Origin: an uncultured Bacteroidales bacterium
Lineage (GTDB): Bacteria; Bacteroidota; Bacteroidia; Bacteroidales; UBA932
DNA length: 49,032 nt
Reading direction: 5' to 3'
Assembly: GCA_934675095.1 (NCBI GenBank)
Contig: CAKUPC010000006.1
Location: 1 to 49,032, forward strand
Shown here: positions 15,109 through 24,014 of the stretch, piece by piece
How the letters are laid out: every line of letters begins with the position of its first letter
Position numbering within the stretch: the first letter of the stretch is position 1
Program-made: the position numbers and the translations under genes
Notes under the pieces: model-generated
Database searches by the model: none
Seen by the model: the letters and a program-made list of their open reading frames with translations, nothing else
What the model was told of the DNA's origin: nothing

Positions 15109-17526
15109 ATGAAAAATTTGTTCAAAGATGATTTTTTGTCACCGTCGGGAGCGGAAGTCAGCGTGATTCCGGTCGCGTCGCCGGACGGTCCGATGCAGGG
15201 GGTCAAGGACGAGGAACTGCCTGATTCACTGCCGGTTCTGGCATTGAGAAACGCCGTCCTGTTCCCGGGTACAGTATATCCGATTATCATCGGGAGGGAA
15301 AAGTCCCTGAAACTCATTCAGGAGGCGGAGAAGAAAAACCTGTTCATCGGGGCCGTGCCGCAGAAGGATTTCAGCGTCGAGGAGCCTAAGGCCGAGGACC
15401 TGTTCGAGTTCGGAACGGTCGCGAAAATCCTCAGGACGCTGGAGATGCCGGACGGGACGCTGACCGCCATACTCCAGGGATTCAAGAGGTTCAGGATTGA
15501 GGAAATATATGAATATGAGCCCTATATGCTCGGGCGCGTCACCTATCTCAACGACGAGAAGCCGGAGGGAAACGACAGCATCGTGAAGATAACCGCCGAC
15601 CTGATAAAGGAGAAGGCCGTATATATATCCAAGAACGCCTCGTTCATGCCGAAGGAGGCCGTCAGCGCATTGAAATCCATCGACAACTTCGAGTTCCTCG
15701 TGAATTTCGTGGCGGCGACCATTGACTTCGACGACTACGCCGGAAAGGCCGAACTGCTCAGCATATCCTCCGTCCGGGAAAGGGGCGAAAGGCTGCTGGA
15801 ACTGCTTGTGAACCAGTCGGAAATCGTCAAGCTCAAGAACGAGATTAACCAGAAGGTGAAGGGCGAGCTGGACCAGCAGCAGAGGGAATACTACCTCAAC
15901 AGCCAGCTGCGGACCATTCAGGAAGAGCTCGGAATGGACGAGATGGAGGAGCTTGACAAGCTCCGCGACAAGGCAGCGAAGAAGAAATGGTCCAAGGAGA
16001 CGCAGGAGATTTTCGAGAAGGAGATGGTGAAGCTCGAACGCCAGAACCCGAACTCTCCGGAGTACAGCACGCAGCTTAACTTCCTTCAGTTCATGGTAGA
16101 TCTCCCGTGGAACGAGTTTTCGGAGGACAATCTCGACCTCAGGCACGCGAAGGAAGTGCTCGACAAGAACCATTACGGGCTTGACACGGTGAAGGACAGA
16201 ATCATCGAGTACCTTGCGGTGCTCAAGCTCAAGGGCAACATGAAGTCGCCGATTCTCTGCCTCTACGGTCCTCCGGGAGTGGGCAAGACCAGCCTCGGCA
16301 AGTCAGTCGCGGCGGCCCTCGGCAGGAAGTACATCAGGATTTCCCTCGGCGGAATGCATGACGAGTCGGAGATTCGCGGACACAGGAAGACCTACATCGG
16401 GGCACTCCCGGGCCGTATCCTGAACGGAATTATGAGGGCAGGTACGTCTAATCCGGTGATTGTCCTCGACGAGATTGACAAGATTGGCAACGATTTCCAC
16501 GGCGACCCGTCGTCAGCCCTGCTCGAAGCGCTTGACCCCGAGCAGAACACGACTTTCCACGACAACTACCTCGACATGGACTATGACCTGTCGAACGTGC
16601 TCTTCATCACCACGGCGAACACGACATCGACCATCCAGCCGGCGCTTCGCGACCGTATGGAGATGATTCCGGTGAGCGGCTACCTCGCCGAGGAAAAGAT
16701 GGAAATTGCGCGGCACTACCTCATCCCCAAGCAGCTTGAGGAACACGGACTCAAGAAGGACCAGCTGAAGATAGGCAAGCCGGCTCTGGCGGCAATCATC
16801 GAGGAATACACCCGGGAATCCGGCGTGCGCAGCCTTGAGAAGCAGATTGCGAAGATTGCCCGGGTGACGGCTAAGAAGATTGCCCTCGAAGAGGAGCGGC
16901 CGGAGACGATAAAGCCGGGCGACCTGAAGGAATATCTCGGGCTGCCGACGGCGTTCCACGACAAGCAGCGCGGCAATGAGGCTCCGGGCGTGGTCACGGG
17001 CCTTGCCTGGACGGAGATGGGCGGAGAGATTCTGTTCATCGAGAGTTCGATAAGCAAGGGCAAGGGCGTGCTCACGATGACGGGAAACCTCGGAGACGTG
17101 ATGAAGGAGTCGGCGACCATTGCCTACCAGTACATCAAGGCTCATCCTGAGCTTACCGGACTGACCTACGAACAGTTCGCCGAGAAGGATGTCCATGTCC
17201 ACGTGCCTGAGGGCGCGGTTCCAAAGGACGGGCCTTCAGCCGGAATCACGATGGTCACCTCAATGGTTTCGGCATTCCGAGGCAAGCAGATCCGCAGCGG
17301 CTACGCGATGACGGGTGAGATGACCCTTCGCGGCCGGGTTCTGCCTGTCGGCGGCATCAAGGAGAAGATTCTCGCGGCGAAGAGGTCCGGGATTCACACG
17401 ATTGTGATTTCGGAGGACAACCGCAAGGATGTGGAGGACATCAAGCCTATTTACATCAAGGGGCTGGAGTTCATATATGTTAAGAATATCTCAGATGTTC
17501 TAACCGCCGTGTTTGACGAAAAATAA
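15109..17526 (+). CDS. lon: ATP-dependent protease Lon
   Basis: An 805-residue full-length LonA. The N-terminal substrate-binding domain runs from about 35 ([21 protein letters not shown]) to 240, with coiled-coil helices to about 340. The AAA+ module has Walker [10 protein letters not shown] near 386, Walker [12 protein letters not shown] near 450 and the sensor/arginine-finger region. The C-terminal protease domain has the catalytic Ser in PKDGPSAG (about 710) and the catalytic Lys in [12 protein letters not shown] (about 751). It degrades misfolded and regulatory proteins in the cytoplasm. The last codons and the stop form the 5' arm of a dispersed structured repeat (17511-17636). Confidence 0.96.
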   Translation: MKNLFKDDFLSPSGAEVSVIPVASPDGPMQGVKDEELPDSLPVLALRNAVLFPGTVYPIIIGREKSLKLIQEAEKKNLFIGAVPQKDFSVEEPKAEDLFEFGTVAKILRTLEMPDGTLTAILQGFKRFRIEEIYEYEPYMLGRVTYLNDEKPEGNDSIVKITADLIKEKAVYISKNASFMPKEAVSALKSIDNFEFLVNFVAATIDFDDYAGKAELLSISSVRERGERLLELLVNQSEIVKLKNEINQKVKGELDQQQREYYLNSQLRTIQEELGMDEMEELDKLRDKAAKKKWSKETQEIFEKEMVKLERQNPNSPEYSTQLNFLQFMVDLPWNEFSEDNLDLRHAKEVLDKNHYGLDTVKDRIIEYLAVLKLKGNMKSPILCLYGPPGVGKTSLGKSVAAALGRKYIRISLGGMHDESEIRGHRKTYIGALPGRILNGIMRAGTSNPVIVLDEIDKIGNDFHGDPSSALLEALDPEQNTTFHDNYLDMDYDLSNVLFITTANTTSTIQPALRDRMEMIPVSGYLAEEKMEIARHYLIPKQLEEHGLKKDQLKIGKPALAAIIEEYTRESGVRSLEKQIAKIARVTAKKIALEEERPETIKPGDLKEYLGLPTAFHDKQRGNEAPGVVTGLAWTEMGGEILFIESSISKGKGVLTMTGNLGDVMKESATIAYQYIKAHPELTGLTYEQFAEKDVHVHVPEGAVPKDGPSAGITMVTSMVSAFRGKQIRSGYAMTGEMTLRGRVLPVGGIKEKILAAKRSGIHTIVISEDNRKDVEDIKPIYIKGLEFIYVKNISDVLTAVFDEK

Positions 17527-17636
17527 AGGCGATCTGCTGCGTTGCACGTCTTGATGAAATCCTCACAACCATCAGGTTGCTGCGGTATTCATCCTCGCCG
17601 TGCGCCTTGCATCTCATCCTTTATTTTTCATCAAAC
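17511..17636 (+). repeat. Structured 3'-end element, copy 1 (after lon)
   Basis: One of four related elements in the window. The outer arms GTTTGACGAAAAATAAAGG (17511-17529) and CCTTTATTTTTCATCAAAC (17618-17636) pair at 18 of 19 positions. The 5' arm contains the last lon codons and stop. Inside lies the conserved core GATGAAATCCTCACAACC-ATCA-GGTTGCTGCGGTATTCATC, which folds as GATGAA/TTCATC plus AACC/GGTT. The other copies are at 34778, 41981 and 20441. Confidence 0.85.
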
Positions 17637-17698
17637 AACCAGGATTGTCAAAGTGAGTTCAAGTCTTTGAGCTTTGAAGGTTTCTAAATTTACTTAAT

Positions 17699-18367
17699 AT
17701 GGACGTAAAGATTGAAGAATCGTGGAAGGAGGCGCTGGCGGCGGAGTTCGAGAAGCCGTATTTCGCCGAGCTCGTGAAATATCTTCACGCCGAGAAGGCT
17801 GCCGGGGCGACGGTCTATCCTCCCGGCAAGGACATCTTCAGGGCATTTGAACTTACGCCTATCGACAAGGTGAAGGTCGTGATTCTGGGGCAGGATCCGT
17901 ACCACGGCTACGGGCAGGCCATGGGTCTGTCCTTTTCGGTACCGGACAATGTCCCCGCGCCGCCGTCCTTGAAGAACATATTCAAGGAAATCAGCGACGA
18001 TATCGGAGTTCAGATGTCCGGACGGCCTAATCTTGAAGCCTGGGCAAGGCAGGGCGTGCTGCTTCTCAACGCGATTCTCACCGTGCGCGCCGGCTCTCCG
18101 ACATCGCACAGCAAGATTGGCTGGGAGACCTTCACGGACGCGGTGATACGATGCATCTCGGACAACTGCGACGGCGTGGTGTTCATGCTCTGGGGCAGCT
18201 TCGCCAGGAGCAAGCGCGAACTGATTGACGGACAGAAGCATCTTGTGCTCGAAGCCGCGCACCCCTCCCCTCTTGCACGCGGAGCCTTCTTCGGGTGCAG
18301 GCATTTCTCAAAGGCAAACGAATGGCTCGCGGCCCACGGCAGGGAGCCGATTGACTGGAGGCTATAA
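17699..18367 (+). CDS. ung: Uracil-DNA glycosylase
   Basis: A 222-residue family 1 UDG that removes uracil from DNA in base-excision repair. It has the catalytic motif GQDPYHGYGQAMGLSFSVP (water-activating Asp near residue 66), LLLNAILTVRAGSPTSH, and the DNA-intercalating HPSPLARGAFFGCRHFSKAN loop with the catalytic His near 187. Length is normal and all key motifs are intact. It is followed by coaD with a 61-nt gap, so the two may be co-transcribed. Confidence 0.96.
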   Translation: MDVKIEESWKEALAAEFEKPYFAELVKYLHAEKAAGATVYPPGKDIFRAFELTPIDKVKVVILGQDPYHGYGQAMGLSFSVPDNVPAPPSLKNIFKEISDDIGVQMSGRPNLEAWARQGVLLLNAILTVRAGSPTSHSKIGWETFTDAVIRCISDNCDGVVFMLWGSFARSKRELIDGQKHLVLEAAHPSPLARGAFFGCRHFSKANEWLAAHGREPIDWRL

Positions 18368-18428
18368 AAGCGATGGCACGGCTCTGCCTCGGGAGCGGCA
18401 GCGATAATTCATTAACAGAAAAAAGGAC

Positions 18429-18914
18429 ATGGACAACAATAACATAAAATGTCACACACCCCGGAAGGCATTGTTCCCGGGTTCATTCGACCCGTTTACG
18501 GCAGGGCATCTCAACATCCTCAAGCGAGCGCTCACGATGTTCGACGAGGTGGTTGTGGCAGTCGGAATCAACAGCGACAAGCGCGGGTTCTACGACAACG
18601 AGAAGAGACTGCAAATCATCCGCGAGGCGACGGCCGGCCTTGAGGGCGTGACGGCCCTTGCCTACGACCGCCTGACCGTCGATTTATGCCACGAACTCGG
18701 CATCCACCACATCGTGCGCGGGGTGAGGAACATGATTGACTTCGAGACCGAGCGCTCCATCGCCGACGCGAACCGCCGCATAGCCCCGGACATCGACACT
18801 GTCATCATCCCGACCGCGCAGGAATATGCCCACATCTCCTCCACCGCCGTCCGCGACATCATCAAGCACGGCGGCGACTACTCCTCCTTCATCCCCGAAG
18901 GCATCACACTATAA
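18429..18914 (+). CDS. coaD: Phosphopantetheine adenylyltransferase
   Basis: A 161-residue enzyme that makes dephospho-CoA from 4'-phosphopantetheine and ATP, the fourth step of CoA synthesis. The nucleotidyl-transferase motif FPGSFDPFTAGHLNILKRAL (T/HxGH type) is near residue 16. RGVRNMIDFETERSIADANR and the C-terminal ISSTAVRDIIKHGGDYSSFIP, which contains the ISSTxxR motif, complete the family signature. It is full length and follows ung. A small hairpin (18925-18950) follows its stop codon. Confidence 0.95.
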   Translation: MDNNNIKCHTPRKALFPGSFDPFTAGHLNILKRALTMFDEVVVAVGINSDKRGFYDNEKRLQIIREATAGLEGVTALAYDRLTVDLCHELGIHHIVRGVRNMIDFETERSIADANRRIAPDIDTVIIPTAQEYAHISSTAVRDIIKHGGDYSSFIPEGITL

Positions 18915-18924
18915 TAAGAATCGA

Positions 18925-18950
18925 CGGCATTGAGCCTAAATACAATGCCG
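18925..18950 (+). terminator. Hairpin after coaD
   Basis: CGGCATTG / CAATGCCG, a perfect 8-bp stem with a 10-nt loop, 10 nt after the coaD stop. No T tract follows, so it may stabilise the 3' end or be a weak or Rho-assisted terminator. Confidence 0.5.
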
Positions 18951-18963
18951 AAACAAAGCAAAA

Positions 18964-19060
18964 GGATATGCAGACGCTAAAAAGGTGTTGGTTCACGCAC
19001 ATATGGGGAGCCGAAAGTTTGAAAAACTTTTGGTGGTTTCTTTTTAGCGTCTGTATATCC
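18964..19060 (+). promoter_or_regulatory. Long inverted repeat covering the start of the thioredoxin-like gene
   Basis: A 21-bp arm at 18964-18984 (GGATATGCAGACGCTAAAAAG) is complementary to 19040-19060, the only deviation being a G-U pair in RNA. The loop holds an inner hairpin AAAGTTT-GAA-AAACTTT (19014-19030). The proposed ATG (18968-18970) lies inside the 5' arm, so the stem would hide the start codon. It may be a translational control hairpin or a small inserted inverted-repeat element. Confidence 0.7.
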
Positions 19061-20386
19061 GTCACCACCACCTTAAACCTACAGGCCCAGAACCGCGACG
19101 AGGTTCTAAAAGAGTATCTGGCCACCCTCGACAGCTATGACATCCCCACCAAAATCGAGGAATGTGACTTCATCCTCAGCAGCTGTGACTCCGCCTCCCT
19201 GACTGAAACAGCGCTGAAGGTCTTCAGGCACTTCCGTGACTCGAAGCTGATGGGAGACGAGAATGTCGCCGTTCATGTCGCAGATAAATGGATACTCGAG
19301 AATGGGCGTTCATATTCTGAAGCCGGAGCCGTCCATGAGTCCATGATTTCCGACAGCACGCTCGCCGCTGTCCGCAGCTATGCCGCCTTCAACCGTGCCA
19401 CCCTCCTCGGAGCCAAGGCACCGCTCCTCCAGGAAGCCGGACTCGAAGGCTTCAGCACCGAGAAGCCTACCGTTCTCTGGTTCTATGACACAGACTGCGC
19501 CAAATGCAAGCTGGAAAGCATAAAACTCGAAGATTTCTTCCGCCGCCGAAACGACTGCGCACTCGTGACTTTCTACATCGGGAACGACTCCGGCAAATGG
19601 AAGGAATTTCTCCAAAGCCATTTCATCGGCATTCCCGACGCGCATCACATCAGCGACCCGTCGGAGGCCACGGACTTCCGACACAAATATTCCGTCACCG
19701 CAACCCCGAGGATGTTCCTCATCGACACCAAGGGCACAATCATAGGCAGGATGCTCGACACGGAATCTCTGGAACTTCTGCTTGACGAGCGGACAAGCCG
19801 CGAGAAAGCCGCCGTCACCGACCTCTTCTACAAACTTATTCCGCTCCGCGGAGAAGACGCGAAGAACGCCCTCGCCTACCTCATCGACACCCGCATCCTC
19901 TGCGAGAACTCTCCGTTCAACACCGCCGAGGACTCGCTCATGGTAGTGAATTTCGCCCTAATCCAGAAGGAACTCCTATCAAAGGCCCGCCCCGGCACAA
20001 AGATAGCCCCGCTGAAAGTCAAGGCCTCCCTCAACGGCCGCAAGCCCCAAAACTACCGCCTCGACCGCCTCAGTCGCGCCCACGGAAGGTATCATACCAA
20101 GCATTCGTCGTCCTCAACACGCAAGGAAGCAAGGGAAGCCGACGGCAAGACCGTCATAATCCTACACACGACCGGCTGCCACCAGTGCGAGACCGAGCTT
20201 CAGACCGCTAAGTCCATGAACATCAACACCCTCTCCATCGACATTGACGACATCCAGTCCAGTTCTCCCGAGATCTTCACCCGCCTCCTCGGCAACTTCG
20301 ACCTCACCACCCTCCCCCTCCTCATCGAAACCGACCGCCAAGGCATCATCCTCCGCCGCTATTTCAGCCTCACCGAAAGCAACTAA
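18968..20386 (+). CDS. Exported thioredoxin-like protein with two CxxC sites (DUF5106/TlpA-like)
   Basis: A 472-residue protein with a hydrophobic signal segment (FWWFLFSVCISVTTTLNLQAQ, residues of about 21-41). Residues of about 45-140 are helical and resemble the DUF5106 region found before TlpA-type domains in Bacteroidetes. Residues of about 150-270 form a thioredoxin-like domain with CAKC in FYDTDCAKCKLESIK and the cis-Pro region TATPRMFLID. A second redox site, CHQC in TTGCHQCETELQTAK, lies near residue 400 in a C-terminal thioredoxin-like fold. It is probably a periplasmic thiol-disulfide protein; partners are unknown. The start is uncertain because a stable hairpin overlaps it; a TTG at about 19018 is an alternative. 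Confidence 0.75.
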   Translation: MQTLKRCWFTHIWGAESLKNFWWFLFSVCISVTTTLNLQAQNRDEVLKEYLATLDSYDIPTKIEECDFILSSCDSASLTETALKVFRHFRDSKLMGDENVAVHVADKWILENGRSYSEAGAVHESMISDSTLAAVRSYAAFNRATLLGAKAPLLQEAGLEGFSTEKPTVLWFYDTDCAKCKLESIKLEDFFRRRNDCALVTFYIGNDSGKWKEFLQSHFIGIPDAHHISDPSEATDFRHKYSVTATPRMFLIDTKGTIIGRMLDTESLELLLDERTSREKAAVTDLFYKLIPLRGEDAKNALAYLIDTRILCENSPFNTAEDSLMVVNFALIQKELLSKARPGTKIAPLKVKASLNGRKPQNYRLDRLSRAHGRYHTKHSSSSTRKEAREADGKTVIILHTTGCHQCETELQTAKSMNINTLSIDIDDIQSSSPEIFTRLLGNFDLTTLPLLIETDRQGIILRRYFSLTESN

Positions 20387-20390
20387 AAAA

Positions 20391-20428
20391 GGGCGGACTA
20401 AAAAGTATTAGTCAAGCCCCTTTTATTG
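20391..20428. terminator. Bidirectional terminator between convergent genes
   Basis: An inner stem GACTAA/TTAGTC with a 6-nt loop, extended by AAAAGGG.../...CCCCTTTT with an internal mismatch, and followed by TTTTATTGTTTTTT in the plus sense. It ends the thioredoxin-like gene and can also end the beta-barrel gene transcribed towards it. Confidence 0.6.
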
Positions 20429-20439
20429 TTTTTTCGACG

Positions 20440-20511
20440 AGGGATTTCAACACCGGAGCAACCTCCCGGTTGTGAGGATCTGGAATCCCCATGCAACGAA
20501 GCAGGCCGCTT
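20440..20511 (-). repeat. Structured 3'-end element, copy 4 (divergent, after the beta-barrel gene)
   Basis: On the minus strand this reads GCGGCCTGCTTCGTTG then GGGGATTCCAGATCCTCACAACC-GGGA-GGTTGCTCCGGTGTTGAAATCCC. The core AGATCCTCACAACC...GGTTGCTxCGGT and the leading GCGGCCTGCTTCGTTG are shared with the copy at 34778. The outer pair is GGGATT/AATCCC here and GATGAA/TTCATC in the other copies, a compensatory change that keeps the stem. As in the other copies it lies just after a stop codon, in the sense of the preceding gene. Confidence 0.75.
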
Positions 20512-20526
20512 TTTCTTCGCCCCGCC

Positions 20527-21093
20527 TTAGAATTTGTAGCGGACACCGAGGCATATAGCTCCGGCATAGAGTCCTCCGGCGTAGAATCCGGCTGAAGTGT
20601 CGTGTGACGAGCTGTCATATCCGCCGCCCTTGACTGAAGCCCTGCTCCACGAAATTGACGGGCCGAAAAGCGGTCTCCAGTCAAACGAGAGCTGAAGCGG
20701 GAACCAGAAGTTGTACTCGACGCCGATTCGACCGGCGACACCGATATTAAACCAGTTAGAGCTTGCCTTGTAGGTAACGCCGCCGACAGTGCTCTTGTCA
20801 ACATTCGGCCAGCCGAATCCGAGTCCGGCGCCGACTCCGGCGTACCAGTTCCATTCACCTTTTTCAGTCCATGAGGTGATAGGGAAAATCCAGTCGTAGG
20901 TGGCGGCCGCGCCTATTCCACCGACAAATCCGGGGAATGAGAGCTCCGCCTGAATCATGTTGGACGGTCCGACAGAGTGCTGGTAGGAGAACTCGATGCC
21001 ATAGCCGAGACGGCCTCCGATTGCACGTGGCTGCGCGATTGCAGCGGCTGCGGCAAGAACTGTCAGAGCCGCAGTGAGAAGAAACTTTTTCAT
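20527..21093 (-). CDS. Small outer-membrane beta-barrel protein
   Basis: The protein (188 residues from this start) has a signal peptide MKKFLLTAALTVLAAAAAIAQ followed by alternating aromatic/hydrophobic beta strands (GGRLGYGIEFSYQHSV, MIQAELSFPGF, WNWYAGVGAGLGFG, NIGVAGRIGVEYNF) and a C-terminal CLGVRYKF ending in Phe, typical of 8-stranded opacity/OmpX-like porins of Bacteroidetes. It is presumably assembled by the BAM complex into the outer membrane; no specific function is known. The start at the fifth codon of the longest ORF (MKKF) gives the cleanest signal peptide. A -7 element lies at 21165-21172 and a hairpin in the leader at 21134-21159. Confidence 0.85.
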   Translation of the reverse strand: MKKFLLTAALTVLAAAAAIAQPRAIGGRLGYGIEFSYQHSVGPSNMIQAELSFPGFVGGIGAAATYDWIFPITSWTEKGEWNWYAGVGAGLGFGWPNVDKSTVGGVTYKASSNWFNIGVAGRIGVEYNFWFPLQLSFDWRPLFGPSISWSRASVKGGGYDSSSHDTSAGFYAGGLYAGAICLGVRYKF

Positions 21094-21133
21094 AATAGTC
21101 ATCAATTTTGTATGTACAAATCCTTTTTATGGT

Positions 21134-21159
21134 GATGCCGCCGCAGTTTTAGCGGCATC
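21134..21159 (-). promoter_or_regulatory. 5'-UTR hairpin of the beta-barrel gene
   Basis: GATGCCGC / GCGGCATC, a perfect 8-bp GC-rich stem with a 10-nt loop, between the -7 element and the start codon. It is probably at the mRNA 5' end, where such stems protect abundant porin mRNAs. Confidence 0.55.
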
Positions 21160-21164
21160 GGGTG

Positions 21165-21172
21165 CAAATGTA
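21165..21172 (-). promoter_or_regulatory. -7 element of the beta-barrel gene promoter
   Basis: TACATTTG on the minus strand matches TAnnTTTG exactly and lies about 72 nt upstream of the chosen start. The -33 region is weak. Confidence 0.5.
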
Positions 21173-21205
21173 GCGCAAAATTTTCATAATGCGATAAATT
21201 TTGGC

Positions 21206-21213
21206 TAAATTTG
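21206..21213 (+). promoter_or_regulatory. -7 element of the RHH-like gene promoter
   Basis: TAAATTTG matches TAnnTTTG. Transcription would start near 21220, downstream of the ATG at 21201. This supports the later start codon at 21243. Confidence 0.5.
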
Positions 21214-21242
21214 GCATTCACTACGCTAAAACGCAGAAAGAC

Positions 21243-21494
21243 ATGGCAAAGAAGGCTAAAAAAAGCGGCAGGGCCGGCAAGGGAAAGGCGCAGATGGACA
21301 TTCAGTCATCGCTTCGCCCGGCAGCACCGGCAAGGAAGCATCGTCAGGTCATCTACCTGAACGACTCGGAACTCGCCGCCATACGCCTCTACAGCGAGAA
21401 GTTCAAGGTCCGTTCCCGCTCCGCCCTCATCCGCGAATCGGTCATGCTCCGCGTCCTCAGCGTGCTCGACGAAAACCAGCCGACATTATTCTGA
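21243..21494 (+). CDS. Small basic protein with ribbon-helix-helix-like C-terminus
   Basis: An 83-residue protein. The first 30 residues are Lys/Arg/Gly-rich (MAKKAKKSGRAGKGKAQ), probably disordered and nucleic-acid binding. The C-terminal half (KHRQVIYLNDSELAAIRLYSEKFKVRSRSALIRESVMLRVLSVL) fits a ribbon-helix-helix: a short strand (RQVIYL), then two helices joined by a turn, as in Arc/CopG-type DNA-binding proteins. Many Bacteroidetes genomes encode similar small proteins of unknown role. No toxin gene is adjacent, so an antitoxin role is not supported. The start was chosen because the promoter lies downstream of the earlier ATG at 21201. Confidence 0.65.
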   Translation: MAKKAKKSGRAGKGKAQMDIQSSLRPAAPARKHRQVIYLNDSELAAIRLYSEKFKVRSRSALIRESVMLRVLSVLDENQPTLF

Positions 21495-21530
21495 TGTTTA
21501 GACCAGACGAGAATCTTTGCAAAGCCGCCT

Positions 21531-22643
21531 TTATTTGCGCAGGAGCATGAGACTGAAATGCCTTGCGGCGAAGTAGTTGAAGATAAGTATGTTGCGCGGA
21601 GGGAATCCTGATATGCCGGAAGAGGCGGCGGATGTGGAGGCGACAGGAGAAGCGCTGTCGGGAAGCAGAAAAGCCTCCGGAATGAAGCCCTGAAGGAGAC
21701 AGGTGGCAGCGAGATGGAATCCTGCGGCGGAGGACGAGAAGCCCTCGCCGAAGACGTGCTTCCAGAGACCTTGAGGGATGCCTTGCCAGAGACCGTTCAG
21801 GCGGTCATAGACGGCATCGTTGTGGAAGAAAACGCCGGGGCAGATGCCGTGGCGCCCGGTCAGGACAAAGTCCATATCCCCCATCGACAGGCCGGCTTTC
21901 CCGAGCATATCTTCAAGAATGTCTGAGAGTTTCTCCTCCTGACATTTCTCGTCCGGGATGTACGCCGTCCTGACCGCTACGACCTCCACCGGCCGCCCAT
22001 TTTCTGCGGCGCTGCCTTTCACGGTCTGAGAAGCCCCTGCCACAGAAGCGTCCGCAGAGCCCGGCTTCCCTGACATTACCGGGTCGGTGCCGCCGGTCTC
22101 AAGCACGAACGACGCGGCGACCTCACCGGCCTTACAACCATCCTTCAGGATTCCGCCGCGGCGCTGTACCTCAAGCGCATCCGGAGAAAGTTCGTCAAAC
22201 GCCCCGACCAGTGCATTGCTTATCCTCCCGAGCCTCAGCTGTGTCATGGCATCGGCAAGCGCATCCTCGAACGAAAGGCATTCCTGAGACCATGTGCAGT
22301 TATAGCCACGGGTGCCGGTCCTGAGCGCAATCAGCGAACTCAGAGTGTTGTGGGTCGATTGCATGAAATTCGTAGGCTTCACGCTCTCTCCACCGTTCTC
22401 GCAGACGGCGTTCAGCACCGGTTCCATGTCGGCGACGCTGCCCAAGGAAGTGCCGGTGACAATGGCGTCCGGGTGCTCCAGCCCCGCATTTCTGAGCGCC
22501 GTGAGAGAGGTCGTGAGGGCGCGTTTCATCAGCTTGCCCATACGCCGCCCCTCCATCGGAGTCAGAAACGCAGAATAATCGGAGTAAGCGTCATCCGAAG
22601 GAATCATGCTCATCGACTTTATGTATATATGTCTGTCTGTCAT
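21531..22643 (-). CDS. Ketosynthase-like partner / chain-length-factor-type protein
   Basis: A 370-residue protein of the ketosynthase N-terminal-like family (Ketoacyl-synt_2 type), last gene of the lipid operon. It keeps the thiolase-fold features GTSLGSVADMEPVLNAV and GALVGAFDELSPDALEVQRRGG, but the elbow region reads NCTWSQECLSFEDALADAM and the C-terminal region GEGFSSSAAGFHLA stands where active enzymes have GHT-GAAG. The two catalytic histidines appear to be missing, as in chain length factors. In aryl-polyene and flexirubin clusters such proteins pair with an active KS, here probably the product of the gene 12 nt upstream. There is a low-complexity Gly/Ala/Ser insertion near residues 190-215. 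Confidence 0.75.
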   Translation of the reverse strand: MTDRHIYIKSMSMIPSDDAYSDYSAFLTPMEGRRMGKLMKRALTTSLTALRNAGLEHPDAIVTGTSLGSVADMEPVLNAVCENGGESVKPTNFMQSTHNTLSSLIALRTGTRGYNCTWSQECLSFEDALADAMTQLRLGRISNALVGAFDELSPDALEVQRRGGILKDGCKAGEVAASFVLETGGTDPVMSGKPGSADASVAGASQTVKGSAAENGRPVEVVAVRTAYIPDEKCQEEKLSDILEDMLGKAGLSMGDMDFVLTGRHGICPGVFFHNDAVYDRLNGLWQGIPQGLWKHVFGEGFSSSAAGFHLAATCLLQGFIPEAFLLPDSASPVASTSAASSGISGFPPRNILIFNYFAARHFSLMLLRK

Positions 22644-22655
22644 AATCTTACATTC

Positions 22656-23954
22656 TTATTTCTCCCTTGCGAAACATCCGCTTTCAGACGCATCATATCT
22701 TGAAAAAATGAGCGACGAATCATTCCCTCCGAAACCGAATGCATTGCAGAGGACATTGTCCAGACGCACGCTCCCCTCTCCCATGTAAGGGACAACAGTG
22801 TCCGGACCGGATTCCTTCCAGCCGAGGCTTACGGGAATGAAAGAATGTGTCAGCGCAAGCAGGCAGAACACGGACTCAATTGAACCGGAGGCACTTGTAG
22901 TGTGACCAGTAAACGATTTTGTGGAAGACACCGGCAGCCAGTCCGCCCCATGAGACCCAGGCAGGTTTTCCGGTGACCCGCATGATAATGCCCCGCAGGC
23001 CGAAGAATCCGAGCCGAAGCGGAGGCGGTCTCCGAAAACTCGGCGGAGTGCGGCAGACTCGCTCGCGTCGTTATTAGGCGTACCGGTCCCGTGCGCATTG
23101 ACATAGCTGATGTCTTCGGGAGAGAGCCCCGCCATCGCAAGAGCCCCTGTCATAGAAAGATACGCGCCCTCGCCGTTCGGAGACGAGGCTGTCTGGTGGA
23201 AGGCGTCACAGCGGTTGGCATAGCCGGAAAGACGGGCGATAATCCTCGCGCCGCGCCTCCTTGCGTGTTCCTCGCTTTCGAGAATCAGATATGCCGCCCC
23301 CTCGCCGAGATTCAGTCCGGCACGCGAGCGGTCAAAGGGACGGCACTGCTCCCGGTCCAGAATCATCAGGGAGTTGAAGCCGCTGTGATGGAACGACGAC
23401 AGGCACTCGCTGCCGCCTGCCGCCACTGCATCCGCCTCGCCGGCAAGAATCATGTCGGCGGCACGGATTATCGCGTTTGCAGCCGAGGAGCAGGCTGTCG
23501 AAGGAGTCATCACGTCGCTGAAACGGCCGAAATGGTCGGCAATCAGCGCGGTCGTCGCCCCGCAGCCCTGAAGCTGGATATACTCGTGGTGACTCTCCGA
23601 AGTCAGGAAATCGCGCCAATACAGCTCAGTCTTTTCCATTCCGCCGACGGTCGTGCCGGAAATCAGCGGCAGGCGCAGTTCCTCCGGCAGTCCGGCTTCG
23701 TCCAAAGCCTCACGCAGAGCCTTTATTCCCAGCAGTGCCGTGCGGTTCATCGGGACATCCCGCGCTATTCCGAGTTCCTCCCGGAGCTGTCCGTCGCTCA
23801 TCCCGACCTCACCGACCGGCAGCTCATCATGAAAGGTGCGGAGCCAGCGCATCCTCCCTATGCCGGAACGGCGGTTCAGAAGGCTGTCCCAAGTCTCCTG
23901 CTTGTCCCCGCCTATGGCCGAGACCACACCGCTGCCTGTAACTACTATGTTCAT
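22656..23954 (-). CDS. Beta-ketoacyl-ACP synthase (FabF-like)
   Basis: A 432-residue condensing enzyme with the complete Cys-His-His triad: STACSSAANAI (nucleophile Cys), VNAHGTGTPNND (His) and SFTGHTTSASGSIES (His). It starts MNIVVTGSGVVSAIGG as in FabF. GLNLGEGAAYLILE is the conserved loop before the HGTGT motif. It decarboxylates malonyl-ACP and condenses it with an acyl or aryl-ACP primer. It lies between the second ACP and the inactive KS partner in a tightly packed operon, so it is likely the elongating KS of a specialised fatty acid or polyene, not the housekeeping FabF. Confidence 0.88.
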   Translation of the reverse strand: MNIVVTGSGVVSAIGGDKQETWDSLLNRRSGIGRMRWLRTFHDELPVGEVGMSDGQLREELGIARDVPMNRTALLGIKALREALDEAGLPEELRLPLISGTTVGGMEKTELYWRDFLTSESHHEYIQLQGCGATTALIADHFGRFSDVMTPSTACSSAANAIIRAADMILAGEADAVAAGGSECLSSFHHSGFNSLMILDREQCRPFDRSRAGLNLGEGAAYLILESEEHARRRGARIIARLSGYANRCDAFHQTASSPNGEGAYLSMTGALAMAGLSPEDISYVNAHGTGTPNNDASESAALRRVFGDRLRFGSDSSACGALSCGSPENLPGSHGADWLPVSSTKSFTGHTTSASGSIESVFCLLALTHSFIPVSLGWKESGPDTVVPYMGEGSVRLDNVLCNAFGFGGNDSSLIFSRYDASESGCFAREK

Positions 23955-24014
23955 AAGCTGTCATTGATGGGTTGGGGCGCGCTGAATGTCACCACGTTTA
24001 CCTATTCCCGCCGG

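Noticed and set aside
20412..20858. ORF of 148 codons at the end of the beta-barrel gene (minus strand)
   Set aside because: It overlaps the beta-barrel gene in another frame and covers the terminator and repeat. No protein features were seen.
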